The notes below the pieces were generated by a model, which did not search any database, was not told the origin of the DNA, and worked only from the letters and a program-made list of their open reading frames with translations. From NCBI GenBank assembly GCA_014804755.1, contig JAAUZE010000010.1:98185-162184 (forward strand): DNA of 64,000 nucleotides, given 5' to 3'. A program made the position numbers and the translations under genes. Within the stretch, counting starts at the first letter, position 1; every line of letters starts with the position of its first letter. This DNA comes from Lachnospiraceae bacterium (GTDB lineage: Bacteria; Bacillota; Clostridia; Lachnospirales; Lachnospiraceae). Positions 25,275-32,968 of the stretch are shown in pieces.

Positions 25275-27833
25275 ATGAAGGATTTATTGATCGGTTCGAG
25301 TGTTCTAATTCTTTTTGTGCTATTGCTTCGTGCGGTTATGGGCGGTAAGATTAGTTTTCGTATGCGCTACGCGTTATGGTTGGTCGTGGCGCTGCGTTTG
25401 GCTTTACCGTTCGCACTGCCGGGCAGTCCCTTAAGCATCATGAATTATGTGCCGTCCCTACAAGCGCTTTTTGACGGGGAGGCGGAATCTCCGGGATATG
25501 TCAGAGTCAGGGGTGCCGGAAGTACCGCAGTGGGAGAAAATGGACATGGAAATGATCTGCCGTCCGGACAAGCGGGGGAATCTGCGATATTGACAGTTGG
25601 ACAAGGCGCGGCGGTCATGCGGTTGGATGATACGGCACAGGACGCTTCGGTGCAGAATATTTCCGTGCGGCAGGATACATGGAATCTACAGGACGGGGTG
25701 TTGGTTGGGAACGCCTTGGCGGAGCAGGCTGCAGGGGCTATTGCACTGAAAAACCGACTTTGTATCGTATGGCTGATCGGTGCGATGGTCATGAGCTTAT
25801 ATTTGCTGACTGTCAACATCCGGCTATATCGGCGGCTGCACCATGCGCGCGTATTGATGAGCCCGGGCAGGAGGGAAAAAGACGGGCGGACGTTACCGGT
25901 TTATTGCTGTGAGAAGCTTGCTACACCCTGCCTTTTTGGGGTGTGCCGCCCTGCGATTTACCTGAATGACACGGTGCTTGCCGATGAGAAGAACCATGCG
26001 TTTGCACTGGCGCATGAACAGCAGCATTATCGGCACAAGGATCATATTTGGAGCCTTGTGCGGCTGGTCTGCCTGACCGTTTATTGGTTTCATCCGCTTG
26101 TCTGGGTAGCAGCGATCCTATCGGCAAAGGACTGCGAGCTTGCCTGTGACGAGGGGGTAACCGCGCAGATCACGAAAGAGGAGTGCGCGGAATACGGTCG
26201 AAGTCTGCTCAGTCAAGTGCCCTTAAAACGCAGCAGGATGTATCTGACCGCCACAACCTCTATGAGTAGCAGCGCAAGAACATTGAAAAGAAGGCTGCTT
26301 GCGATCACACAGAAAAAGAAAACCTCTGTGCGGGCGGCGTTCCTTACGGCAGCAATGCTTCTGTTTGTTACCGGCTGCACGTTTACGGGGGCCGATGACC
26401 GCAGCGTGGATATGGGAAATGACGATGCAGTCGGCCTTGCTGCAGAGGGCGGCGAGGGTGAGAACGCAACGGACAGAAATAACGCAGCCGGGAACGGCAT
26501 GGACGAACCTGCACAGCCGGTATCTTCGGATTCCGAGCTATTGTCAAAATTAAAAGAAAGCATTCAGGTTGATGGGGACGGAACGCTCACATTTACGATT
26601 CCTGTGAGTGATCATGCGCCGGAGGATTGGTCTATTTCTATCACCGAAAGGGTGGGTGACGGATATAGGAGCACGAGCATTGTGGAGCACGGGCAGGAGG
26701 ATTATATTTGGGAGAGCGGAAGGACGTTTTCGCTAACGGTCAGCGGGTCTGGTTCCGATATGGCTGAGCTGTCAATGGATGTTACACTATCCTCATTCTT
26801 TGATGACGGTGAGGAAATACAGACCTCAACCGTCATTGATCTGTTGGCATATTGGAGAGAACGATCGGAACCGAATACGGATGAGAGTATGATGCAGGCA
26901 GCACTAAAAGCATTTACGATGTTTCCGGATGGACGTCACGGCTGGGCGCTTACGGAGGATGATCAGATTCTCTACACCTATGAGGGAGCCGGTCAGTTTT
27001 CGTTTGTGAGCAGTCTGCCGTTTGCACAAGCGGGGGAGGCTTCCGATGCTGCGGACGCCCCGGTGAGTTTTCTTGCCGATCGCGGCGGTACAGAGGTGTC
27101 CGTATGCTTTTTGGATGAAAAGACCGCATATTTTGCGGCAGTTTCCGCGATTGACGGGGAGGCGCTCTTAATTCGGGTGACGATCATGTCGGAGCCGGCG
27201 GCGGGAGATGAAAACGGACAGGTGCTTGTGTCGGAGCATAGGACACGGATTCCGCTGCAGGAATACTATTGGTGCGGGGAAATGTATGTGAGCTTTGCCG
27301 ATTCACAGAACGGGTATCTGCTTGTCTGCTCTGATCCTGCTTTGGGTCAGATGGCAAAGCATCTGTACCGCACGACGGACGGCGGGGACAGCTTTTCGTT
27401 TGTGGCAGATTTGAGCAGTGTGATTTCGGGTTATCCGACCGGAATGGCGTTTTGCAGTGAGGATGTCGGTTATATCGGGGTGAGTCATCGCGGTGAACTC
27501 AGTTATCTCTACGGCACAACGGATGGCGGTACGACGTGGGAGAGTGTTGACGTTCCCGTTCATGCAGACGCGTATTATGCGGATTCCCTTGCGCCGGTTG
27601 TGTTTTACGAGGATGGCATGCCGAAGATGGCGGTTGTGTTAAAAAATGCCGTGGGGCAGTCCCATCGATATGTATTATATATTAATCCGAGACCGGATGA
27701 TTTTATGACATGGCGGTTGATCCGGATTCTTCCGTACGATGAGATTAGAAATTATTGCTTTACGGATGAGGAAACGGGATATTTTATTGATGGAAGCGGG
27801 ATGCTGCACGAGTGGAAGTATGAATTTCCTTAA
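25275..27833 (+). CDS. BlaR1-like M56 metalloprotease with large C-terminal BNR-like sensor
   Basis: An 852-residue membrane protein. The N-terminal half has several membrane helices, the zinc-protease motif LAHEQQHYRHKD (about 245-256) and the third ligand region ELACDEG of M56 peptidases. After a last helix ending LLFVTGC (about 360-367), about 480 extracellular residues follow. These include repeated TTDGGxSF/TTDGGTTW motifs of BNR or photosystem-stability-factor type beta-propellers instead of the penicillin-binding domain of classic BlaR1. The protein should sense an extracellular signal and cleave the BlaI partner. I used the ATG at 25275, 7 bases after AAGGAGG, over the GTG at 25269. 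Confidence 0.88.
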   Translation: MKDLLIGSSVLILFVLLLRAVMGGKISFRMRYALWLVVALRLALPFALPGSPLSIMNYVPSLQALFDGEAESPGYVRVRGAGSTAVGENGHGNDLPSGQAGESAILTVGQGAAVMRLDDTAQDASVQNISVRQDTWNLQDGVLVGNALAEQAAGAIALKNRLCIVWLIGAMVMSLYLLTVNIRLYRRLHHARVLMSPGRREKDGRTLPVYCCEKLATPCLFGVCRPAIYLNDTVLADEKNHAFALAHEQQHYRHKDHIWSLVRLVCLTVYWFHPLVWVAAILSAKDCELACDEGVTAQITKEECAEYGRSLLSQVPLKRSRMYLTATTSMSSSARTLKRRLLAITQKKKTSVRAAFLTAAMLLFVTGCTFTGADDRSVDMGNDDAVGLAAEGGEGENATDRNNAAGNGMDEPAQPVSSDSELLSKLKESIQVDGDGTLTFTIPVSDHAPEDWSISITERVGDGYRSTSIVEHGQEDYIWESGRTFSLTVSGSGSDMAELSMDVTLSSFFDDGEEIQTSTVIDLLAYWRERSEPNTDESMMQAALKAFTMFPDGRHGWALTEDDQILYTYEGAGQFSFVSSLPFAQAGEASDAADAPVSFLADRGGTEVSVCFLDEKTAYFAAVSAIDGEALLIRVTIMSEPAAGDENGQVLVSEHRTRIPLQEYYWCGEMYVSFADSQNGYLLVCSDPALGQMAKHLYRTTDGGDSFSFVADLSSVISGYPTGMAFCSEDVGYIGVSHRGELSYLYGTTDGGTTWESVDVPVHADAYYADSLAPVVFYEDGMPKMAVVLKNAVGQSHRYVLYINPRPDDFMTWRLIRILPYDEIRNYCFTDEETGYFIDGSGMLHEWKYEFP

Positions 27834-27862
27834 TAGACTGCGCATAATTAGCGGGAGATAGC

Positions 27863-27902
27863 AAAAGGGATGCACACCCATCGGTGTACATCCCCTTTTT
27901 AT
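27863..27902. terminator. bidirectional terminator
   Basis: AAAAGGGATGCACACC pairs with GGTGTACATCCCCTTTT (few mismatches) around a 4-base loop, with T runs on both sides. It separates the converging BlaR1-like and permease genes. Confidence 0.88.
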
Positions 27903-27922
27903 GATATCGGATACCGATCCGC

Positions 27923-28798
27923 TTACTCCAAATTCACATGCTTTTTTACGATCACGGCGCAGAGCGCATAGTATACGGCTGCAAATACCGCAAAAATACA
28001 GATCATAGACCAAAGCGTGGTTTGAAAGGATACGCGCATCAGATGGCCGCTATGTTCGATCATGGATCTCGTGGTGTCATAACTGCTGAACATATCGACG
28101 ACTTTATAAACAATATGAACCATTACCATGGTTGCAGCAAATTGCTCCAAAAACGCAAAAGCGACGCCAAATCCGATCGCTGCGCGAAGCTTGTGCAGGT
28201 TGGCGAGCTGTCCCAAGGAAAGCGCTGCAAACACAAGCAGCAGGGCATTTGCGCATGCTGCGAGAATCAACAGCAGGAGGATCAGCGCAAATACGGGGAA
28301 ATGATAACCCGTGGAATACACGCAGTCGGCATCTAATACGCTGTAGCTGAAGGAGCGCAGGTCTTCCCAAAACTCCTGCGGACTGATCGATATGCCGATC
28401 AGCAGAATGCTTATGCACAATATAATTCCCGACACAAACAGCCAGACGACCGAGGTAATCAGCCGGGCGTTTAAGTTAGACAGCGGGCTTACGGGAAGCG
28501 TGTGTGTCAGATAGCCCTGCTCGGAGTACATGCTCTTATAAAAGCGCTCACACATCAGAACATAGGTAAGAATAACCAGCGCGATCACAATGATCATATA
28601 CGCGATCGTGAACGTGACGCCAAGTACGCCCAGAATCCGCCGCAGCGTTTCATTTGCGGGTGTATTCCAGGAATACGAATAGAATTGCCTGACTCCAAAA
28701 AGGCAGAAGCCGAGTGTTGTCACAATGGTCACGATATAAATAACGAGCATTGTCTTGTAAGTGGTCTTAAATTCGTTTTTTAATAATTTCCCTAACAT
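27923..28798 (-). CDS. ABC permease of a YtrA-type cassette
   Basis: A 291-residue protein with about six membrane helices, beginning MLGKLLKNEFKTTYKTML. The segment MYSEQGYLTHTLPVSPLSNLNARL is typical of the large ABC-2 membrane proteins found with YtrA-type GntR regulators in Clostridia. Its start overlaps the 3' end of the ATPase gene by 7 bases. Last gene of the GntR-ATPase-permease operon. Such cassettes respond to cell wall antibiotics that bind lipid II in Bacillus; the trigger here is unknown. Confidence 0.87.
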   Translation of the reverse strand: MLGKLLKNEFKTTYKTMLVIYIVTIVTTLGFCLFGVRQFYSYSWNTPANETLRRILGVLGVTFTIAYMIIVIALVILTYVLMCERFYKSMYSEQGYLTHTLPVSPLSNLNARLITSVVWLFVSGIILCISILLIGISISPQEFWEDLRSFSYSVLDADCVYSTGYHFPVFALILLLLILAACANALLLVFAALSLGQLANLHKLRAAIGFGVAFAFLEQFAATMVMVHIVYKVVDMFSSYDTTRSMIEHSGHLMRVSFQTTLWSMICIFAVFAAVYYALCAVIVKKHVNLE

Positions 28799-29490
28799 CT
28801 GAACACCTCCCTGAAAAGCGCGTCAACCGACTTGCCCTGTTCCTCGCGGATGGCATCCACCGAGGAGGTTAATCGAATCTGCCCGTTTTGGATAAACAGC
28901 ACTTCATCTAAGACATTTTCAATGTCTGAGATCAGGTGCGTGGAAATGATGATGGAAGCGGACGCATCGTAATTGGTTAAGATGACATTTAAAATGTAAT
29001 CTCTGGCAGCAGGGTCAACACCTGCGATCGGTTCGTCCAAAACATAAAGATCCGCGCGGCGGCTCATGACAAGAATGAGCTGTACTTTTTCCTTTGTACC
29101 TTTTGACATGGCCTTCAGGCGGTCTTTCGGATTAATGCCGAGCTTTGCGAGCATGTCATAGGCGCGCCGCTCATCAAAATCCTCGTAGAACGTCTTAAAA
29201 AAGGTGATGATGTCGGATACGCGCTGATTCATATTCAAATACGTATGATCCGGCAGATAGGAAATCACTTTTTTACTGTCTATGCCGATGGGTTTTCCTT
29301 TTACTAATACCGTTCCGCTTGACGGCGTAAGCAGACCGTTCAAAATCTTGATCAATGTCGTCTTTCCGCTGCCGTTTGGTCCGAGCAGACCGATAATATG
29401 TCCGCTCTCAATCCGCAGATTGACGTCTTGAAGGGCTGTCACTTTGCCGTATTTCTTCGATAGCCCTGTACACTCTACCAATGTACTCAT
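28792..29490 (-). CDS. ABC ATP-binding protein, YtrB-like
   Basis: A 232-residue ATPase with Walker A GPNGSGKTT, signature SKGTKEKVQL, Walker B LYVLDEP and H-loop STH. SKGTKEKV in place of LSGGQ is characteristic of the YtrB group. I chose the ATG at 29490 because GGGAGGAG lies about 10 bases upstream; an ATG at 29532 overlaps the GntR stop as ATGA and would add 14 residues, so it remains possible. It is co-transcribed with the GntR gene and the permease. Confidence 0.92.
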   Translation of the reverse strand: MSTLVECTGLSKKYGKVTALQDVNLRIESGHIIGLLGPNGSGKTTLIKILNGLLTPSSGTVLVKGKPIGIDSKKVISYLPDHTYLNMNQRVSDIITFFKTFYEDFDERRAYDMLAKLGINPKDRLKAMSKGTKEKVQLILVMSRRADLYVLDEPIAGVDPAARDYILNVILTNYDASASIIISTHLISDIENVLDEVLFIQNGQIRLTSSVDAIREEQGKSVDALFREVFRC

Positions 29491-29528
29491 ATTCCTGTTC
29501 TCCTCCCTTTTGATGGTAATGATTTTTG

Positions 29529-29885
29529 TCATGAATTTTTCATTAATGCTTCCGCCGCAGTCTGTCTGTTGTACCCGATACGCTGCATGCCCTCCAGATA
29601 GGTGTCAATGAGCTCTTTTGCTTTTCGTTCCTTTAACAGCTCGATCATACCCACATCCTCCGTAATAAACCGACCGCTTGTGCGCTGTGTATACACGAGA
29701 CCAATGCGCTCTAATTCGGTGAGCGCTTTCTGCATCGTATTCGGATTCACCGCCGCCATCATGGCAAGATCCCTCACCGAGGGAAGCTTATCTCCCGGCG
29801 CATAATGACCGGAAAGGATGTCGGTCTGGACTTTATCAATGATCTGTTGAAAAATCGGTCTGTCCGAATCAAGATTCCATGGCAT
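29529..29885 (-). CDS. GntR-family repressor, YtrA-like
   Basis: A short 118-residue GntR protein: winged helix (about 10-75; PIFQQIIDKVQTDILSGHYAPGDKLPSVRDLAMMAAVNPNTMQKAL is the typical pattern) and a brief helical tail of about 40 residues. This is the YtrA subfamily layout. I used the ATG at 29885, preceded by GAGGGG; the frame extends to 29993 but that part overlaps the promoter and operator. It likely represses its own operon through the near-perfect dyad at 29953-29998. Confidence 0.92.
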   Translation of the reverse strand: MPWNLDSDRPIFQQIIDKVQTDILSGHYAPGDKLPSVRDLAMMAAVNPNTMQKALTELERIGLVYTQRTSGRFITEDVGMIELLKERKAKELIDTYLEGMQRIGYNRQTAAEALMKNS

Positions 29886-29952
29886 TTCATCACCCCTCTT
29901 TCTTTTTGATCTGGCAGCGGTATAACACAAGGGTATCCTATCGCATGCCAGA

Positions 29953-30010
29953 TTGTATTGCTGTACTATTGTGTTACTCGAATAATACAGCAATACAAAA
30001 AAGATGTCAA
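29953..30010 (-). promoter_or_regulatory. YtrA-type promoter with 18-base-arm operator
   Basis: On the minus strand a perfect TTGACA (30005-30010), 17 bases and TATTAT (29982-29987). An inverted repeat TTGTATTGCTGTACTATT (29953-29970) and 29981-29998 matches at 17 of 18 positions with a 10-base centre. One arm covers the -10 and part of the spacer, so binding would block transcription. The half-site geometry fits YtrA-subfamily GntR regulators. Confidence 0.85.
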
Positions 30011-30061
30011 GAGGGAAATTTGAGATTTTTATATGATAGCAGAAAATAGGAAGCGAGAGGG

Positions 30062-31276
30062 TTATGGCTCCTCTAAAAGCCAGTTGAGGACATTTTTCTT
30101 TTTGATTCCGTTGTAATCCGCGGTAGCGAACATCTCGTCGAGAGTCAGAAGGTACTTTGGATAATTGTCTCCGACTTTTTTTAGCTGAGCAAGTTCGCGT
30201 GTAAGGGTGCTTTCCTCAAGTGTGGTTGCCGCGACCTGATAATAGGAAATATCATCGCCGTTTACTGCCACAAAGTCGATTTCGCCATCTTCAAGTTGAC
30301 CGACATACACGTCATATCCGCGTCTAAGGAGTTCGAGAAAAACGACATTTTCAAGAATATGTCCAATATCGCTTTCGCTGCCTTTGACGAGACAGTTGCG
30401 GAGCCCCATATCTACTGCATAATACTTATGATTCGTCTTAAGAAACATTTTTCCCTTTAGATTATATCGTTTTGTACTGTAAATCATGAGGCTGTCGGTG
30501 AGACCTCTGAGATATCTGTCAACGGTCTTTTGATCGGCGCTTCTTCCTTCCGATTTCAGTGTGTTCGCGATTTTAGTGGCGGATGTCATATTTCCTATAT
30601 TGTGCAGAACAAATTTTGTTACATTTTCCAGCATGGTAATATCGGATATATTCAGTCTCGCTACAATGTCTTTTAACAATACGGAATGATAAATATCCCG
30701 CAGATAGTCTCTTGCTTCCTGCTGCGTGCTGTCAAATTTGGTAATATAGGGAAAGGAACCATAGTTTATATACCGGTCAAATTTTTGGGCGTTTGACATT
30801 GCGGGTTCATGAAGACCGCTGCAGAACTCTCGAAATGACAGAGGCAACATTTTAAGTTCAATATATCTGCCTGACAGCATTGTTGCAAGCTCACCGGACA
30901 TAAAATATGCGTTGGAACCGGTAATATAAACATCGCAGTTTTCTTTTAGAAAAAGACTGTCAATTGCCTTTTCAAAGCTATCAACATGCTGGATCTCATC
31001 AAGAAAGATATAGTTCATTTTATCAGGGATCAGCATGCTTTTAATATGCTCATAAAGGGACCGATAATTTGTTAAATGTTCATAATCTATGTCTTCAAAG
31101 TTTATGCTGATCATCTGACTCTCTTCCACATTTTGGGATAGGAGCCAATTCCTGTATATTTCAAACAGCGTCGATTTTCCGCAACGTCGTACACCTGATA
31201 CAACCTTGATGATTTGATGTTCACGCCATTTTTTGAGCCATTCCAAATAAACCACTCGTTCAATTAGTTTTTGCAT
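30062..31276 (-). CDS. AAA ATPase with DUF4143 domain
   Basis: A 404-residue protein: N-terminal P-loop ATPase with Walker A GVRRCGKST, Walker B YIFLDEIQH and sensor region VYITGSNAY, then a winged-helix/DUF4143 part (SLSFREFC at the join; C-terminal DUF4143 with EDGEIDFVAVNGDDISYYQV). The C-terminal part resembles PD-(D/E)XK folds. These proteins are common in anaerobes and archaea; no function is established. AAGGAGG precedes the ATG at 31276, and the frame extension to 31318 is unsupported. A promoter and two 39-base repeats lie upstream. Confidence 0.9.
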   Translation of the reverse strand: MQKLIERVVYLEWLKKWREHQIIKVVSGVRRCGKSTLFEIYRNWLLSQNVEESQMISINFEDIDYEHLTNYRSLYEHIKSMLIPDKMNYIFLDEIQHVDSFEKAIDSLFLKENCDVYITGSNAYFMSGELATMLSGRYIELKMLPLSFREFCSGLHEPAMSNAQKFDRYINYGSFPYITKFDSTQQEARDYLRDIYHSVLLKDIVARLNISDITMLENVTKFVLHNIGNMTSATKIANTLKSEGRSADQKTVDRYLRGLTDSLMIYSTKRYNLKGKMFLKTNHKYYAVDMGLRNCLVKGSESDIGHILENVVFLELLRRGYDVYVGQLEDGEIDFVAVNGDDISYYQVAATTLEESTLTRELAQLKKVGDNYPKYLLTLDEMFATADYNGIKKKNVLNWLLEEP

Positions 31277-31306
31277 GTGAATATCCTCCTTGAGAGTATG
31301 ATATCC

Positions 31307-31335
31307 ATTATAGTGCAAATAATGAAAAAAAACAA
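31307..31335 (-). promoter_or_regulatory. promoter of the AAA/DUF4143 gene
   Basis: On the minus strand TTGTTT (31330-31335), 17 bases and a perfect TATAAT (31307-31312), about 30 bases before the ATG. Confidence 0.7.
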
Positions 31336-31342
31336 TAAATTA

Positions 31343-31420
31343 AGGAATCAATTCCTAAAACATAGAAAAAAAATATATTTGAGGAATGGACTCCTAAAAC
31401 ATCAAAAAGAGATATGGGTT
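31343..31420. repeat. two 39-base direct repeats upstream of the AAA/DUF4143 promoter
   Basis: Units start AGGAAT at 31343 and 31382. Each opens with a dyad (AGGAATCAATTCCT; AGGAATGGACTCCT) followed by AAAACAT and an A-rich stretch. They lie 8 bases upstream of the -35 and look like a double binding site. Confidence 0.6.
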
Positions 31421-31477
31421 GGTTTTGTAAAAGAAGACGGCAGATTTTTTAGAAACGGAACATCTGGGCCGCAGCGC

Positions 31478-32899
31478 CTACGGGCATACCGCGAGTCCGC
31501 ACATCATACGCGCCATATGAAAGGAATCCACGGCGGTAAGCGACTGCGCAAGCAGCGCAAGCACCGCATCCGCCTCTGCGGAAGGCGCAAGATAGCAGAG
31601 CGCCGCAAGGTCGGTCAATCCATAGTCCTGAAGGGAATATTGATCGTCGTCCGAAACATAACCGTTCGGGTTATCCGGCACAGGAGAGAGCAGCGTATGA
31701 TCGTGCCAAACCTGATGGATCAGTTCATTCATGTTTGCGACATTTGTGTCATAAAAATTCCGCCATGCCTCCCACAGCGCATCGGCGTACTGCATGTCAA
31801 TGACCGCCAGAATGCCTCTGTCCCCGGAGCGTTCCGCCTCCTCCATATAAGCATCCACGATAACTTGTGCAAATTGCTCTATGGGAATGGACGGATATTC
31901 GGATAAGGCATCGAATACCCGTGTGTACTGCCAGCCGTATGCAGGCTCGTAATCCTCCGATACCGCTAAATAAGCGCAGCAGCCGCGCAGGGCGTGTACG
32001 GTTTCCACGCACCCCATCAAACAGGCGTCAAAGCCGATGAGCTCGATCGTAAAGCCGCCCTCTTCAGAAGCGCCGTGAACCGCGTCCGCAAGCGCCGTCA
32101 GGGTCATGGCGCTGTGAAATCCCTGAAAATCATCCTGCCCGTAACCGATCACGGGACCTCTGCCATGTCCCCACAGAAGCAGCATGTAGCGGTCGGCAGG
32201 GGCTTCCTGTGCACAAAAAAGAAGAAATTCTTTTAAGGTCTGCGCGTCGGTCATATCCCGCTGTTCACCCAGATCGTCCAAGAGCATCATGCCGTGGTCA
32301 ATAATCTCATATCGCTGTGTGGAGTCAGAGGATATTTCTGACGTATCTGTCACAAATGTCCCTGCATCCATTTCGGGATCCGTCAAAACAGGTTCCGCGC
32401 CAGTTGCCGTATCGGCTAAAACAGGTTCCGCATCGGTCGATATACCGTCGGAGCGGCCCCATATGCGCGTCCCGCCCGTCTGCACGATCACGCGCACATG
32501 ATCGGAAAGCTCCGCTTCCATCATCTGCATGAGGTCATAGGTGGCAAAGGGGGCTTCGCCGGACTCCAGAGACGCCGCGTCCATATAGACCATAAATGTG
32601 ACGGTAGTGTCATCTATATCGGAAGCATCCGGCGTATCGGGTGCTTCTTTGTCAGATTCTGTATGAGAAGGCATGGTATCGGCGTTATGTTCCGGTGAGT
32701 CGGAGATTGCCGTATCGGGCAAACCTTGGGCGCCTGCCTCATTTTCCGAAACAGGGATATCGGAAGGTGCTGCAGCAGGCAGCTTTTGGGAATTGCCGCC
32801 GCAGCCAAAGGTGCAGGACAGGAATAAACACAGTACGCAGACAACGGCAAGCCGCTGTCTGCGCAGAAAGAATTGTTTTTTGATCCGATGAAGTGTCAA
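31478..32899 (-). CDS. clostripain-family (C11) cysteine peptidase lipoprotein, short C-terminus
   Basis: A 473-residue protein starting with TTG, preceded by AAGGAG 7 bases upstream. It has a lipobox-like SCTFGC (C33) and a long acidic linker (35-97). The C11 domain has TVTFMVYMDAASLES, catalytic H245 in LLLWGHGRG and C293 in IGFDACLMG. A linker-like insertion with AEPVL repeats lies at 155-190. It stops at MCGLAVCP, about where related enzymes continue with a GLSxYFP-type segment and more. A surface protease cleaving after basic residues is the family expectation. It follows lacZ by 69 bases on the same strand. Confidence 0.85.
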   Translation of the reverse strand: MTLHRIKKQFFLRRQRLAVVCVLCLFLSCTFGCGGNSQKLPAAAPSDIPVSENEAGAQGLPDTAISDSPEHNADTMPSHTESDKEAPDTPDASDIDDTTVTFMVYMDAASLESGEAPFATYDLMQMMEAELSDHVRVIVQTGGTRIWGRSDGISTDAEPVLADTATGAEPVLTDPEMDAGTFVTDTSEISSDSTQRYEIIDHGMMLLDDLGEQRDMTDAQTLKEFLLFCAQEAPADRYMLLLWGHGRGPVIGYGQDDFQGFHSAMTLTALADAVHGASEEGGFTIELIGFDACLMGCVETVHALRGCCAYLAVSEDYEPAYGWQYTRVFDALSEYPSIPIEQFAQVIVDAYMEEAERSGDRGILAVIDMQYADALWEAWRNFYDTNVANMNELIHQVWHDHTLLSPVPDNPNGYVSDDDQYSLQDYGLTDLAALCYLAPSAEADAVLALLAQSLTAVDSFHMARMMCGLAVCP

Positions 32900-32968
32900 T
32901 ATGATTCTCCTTATCGTCAGGGAAGCTCGTTCCGGTAAGCATCATCTGCGATTGCCGGGTCAGATTCC

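Noticed and set aside
31343-31420. Possible CRISPR repeats
   Set aside because: Only two units, no distinct spacers, no cas genes; tandem copies at a promoter fit binding sites better.
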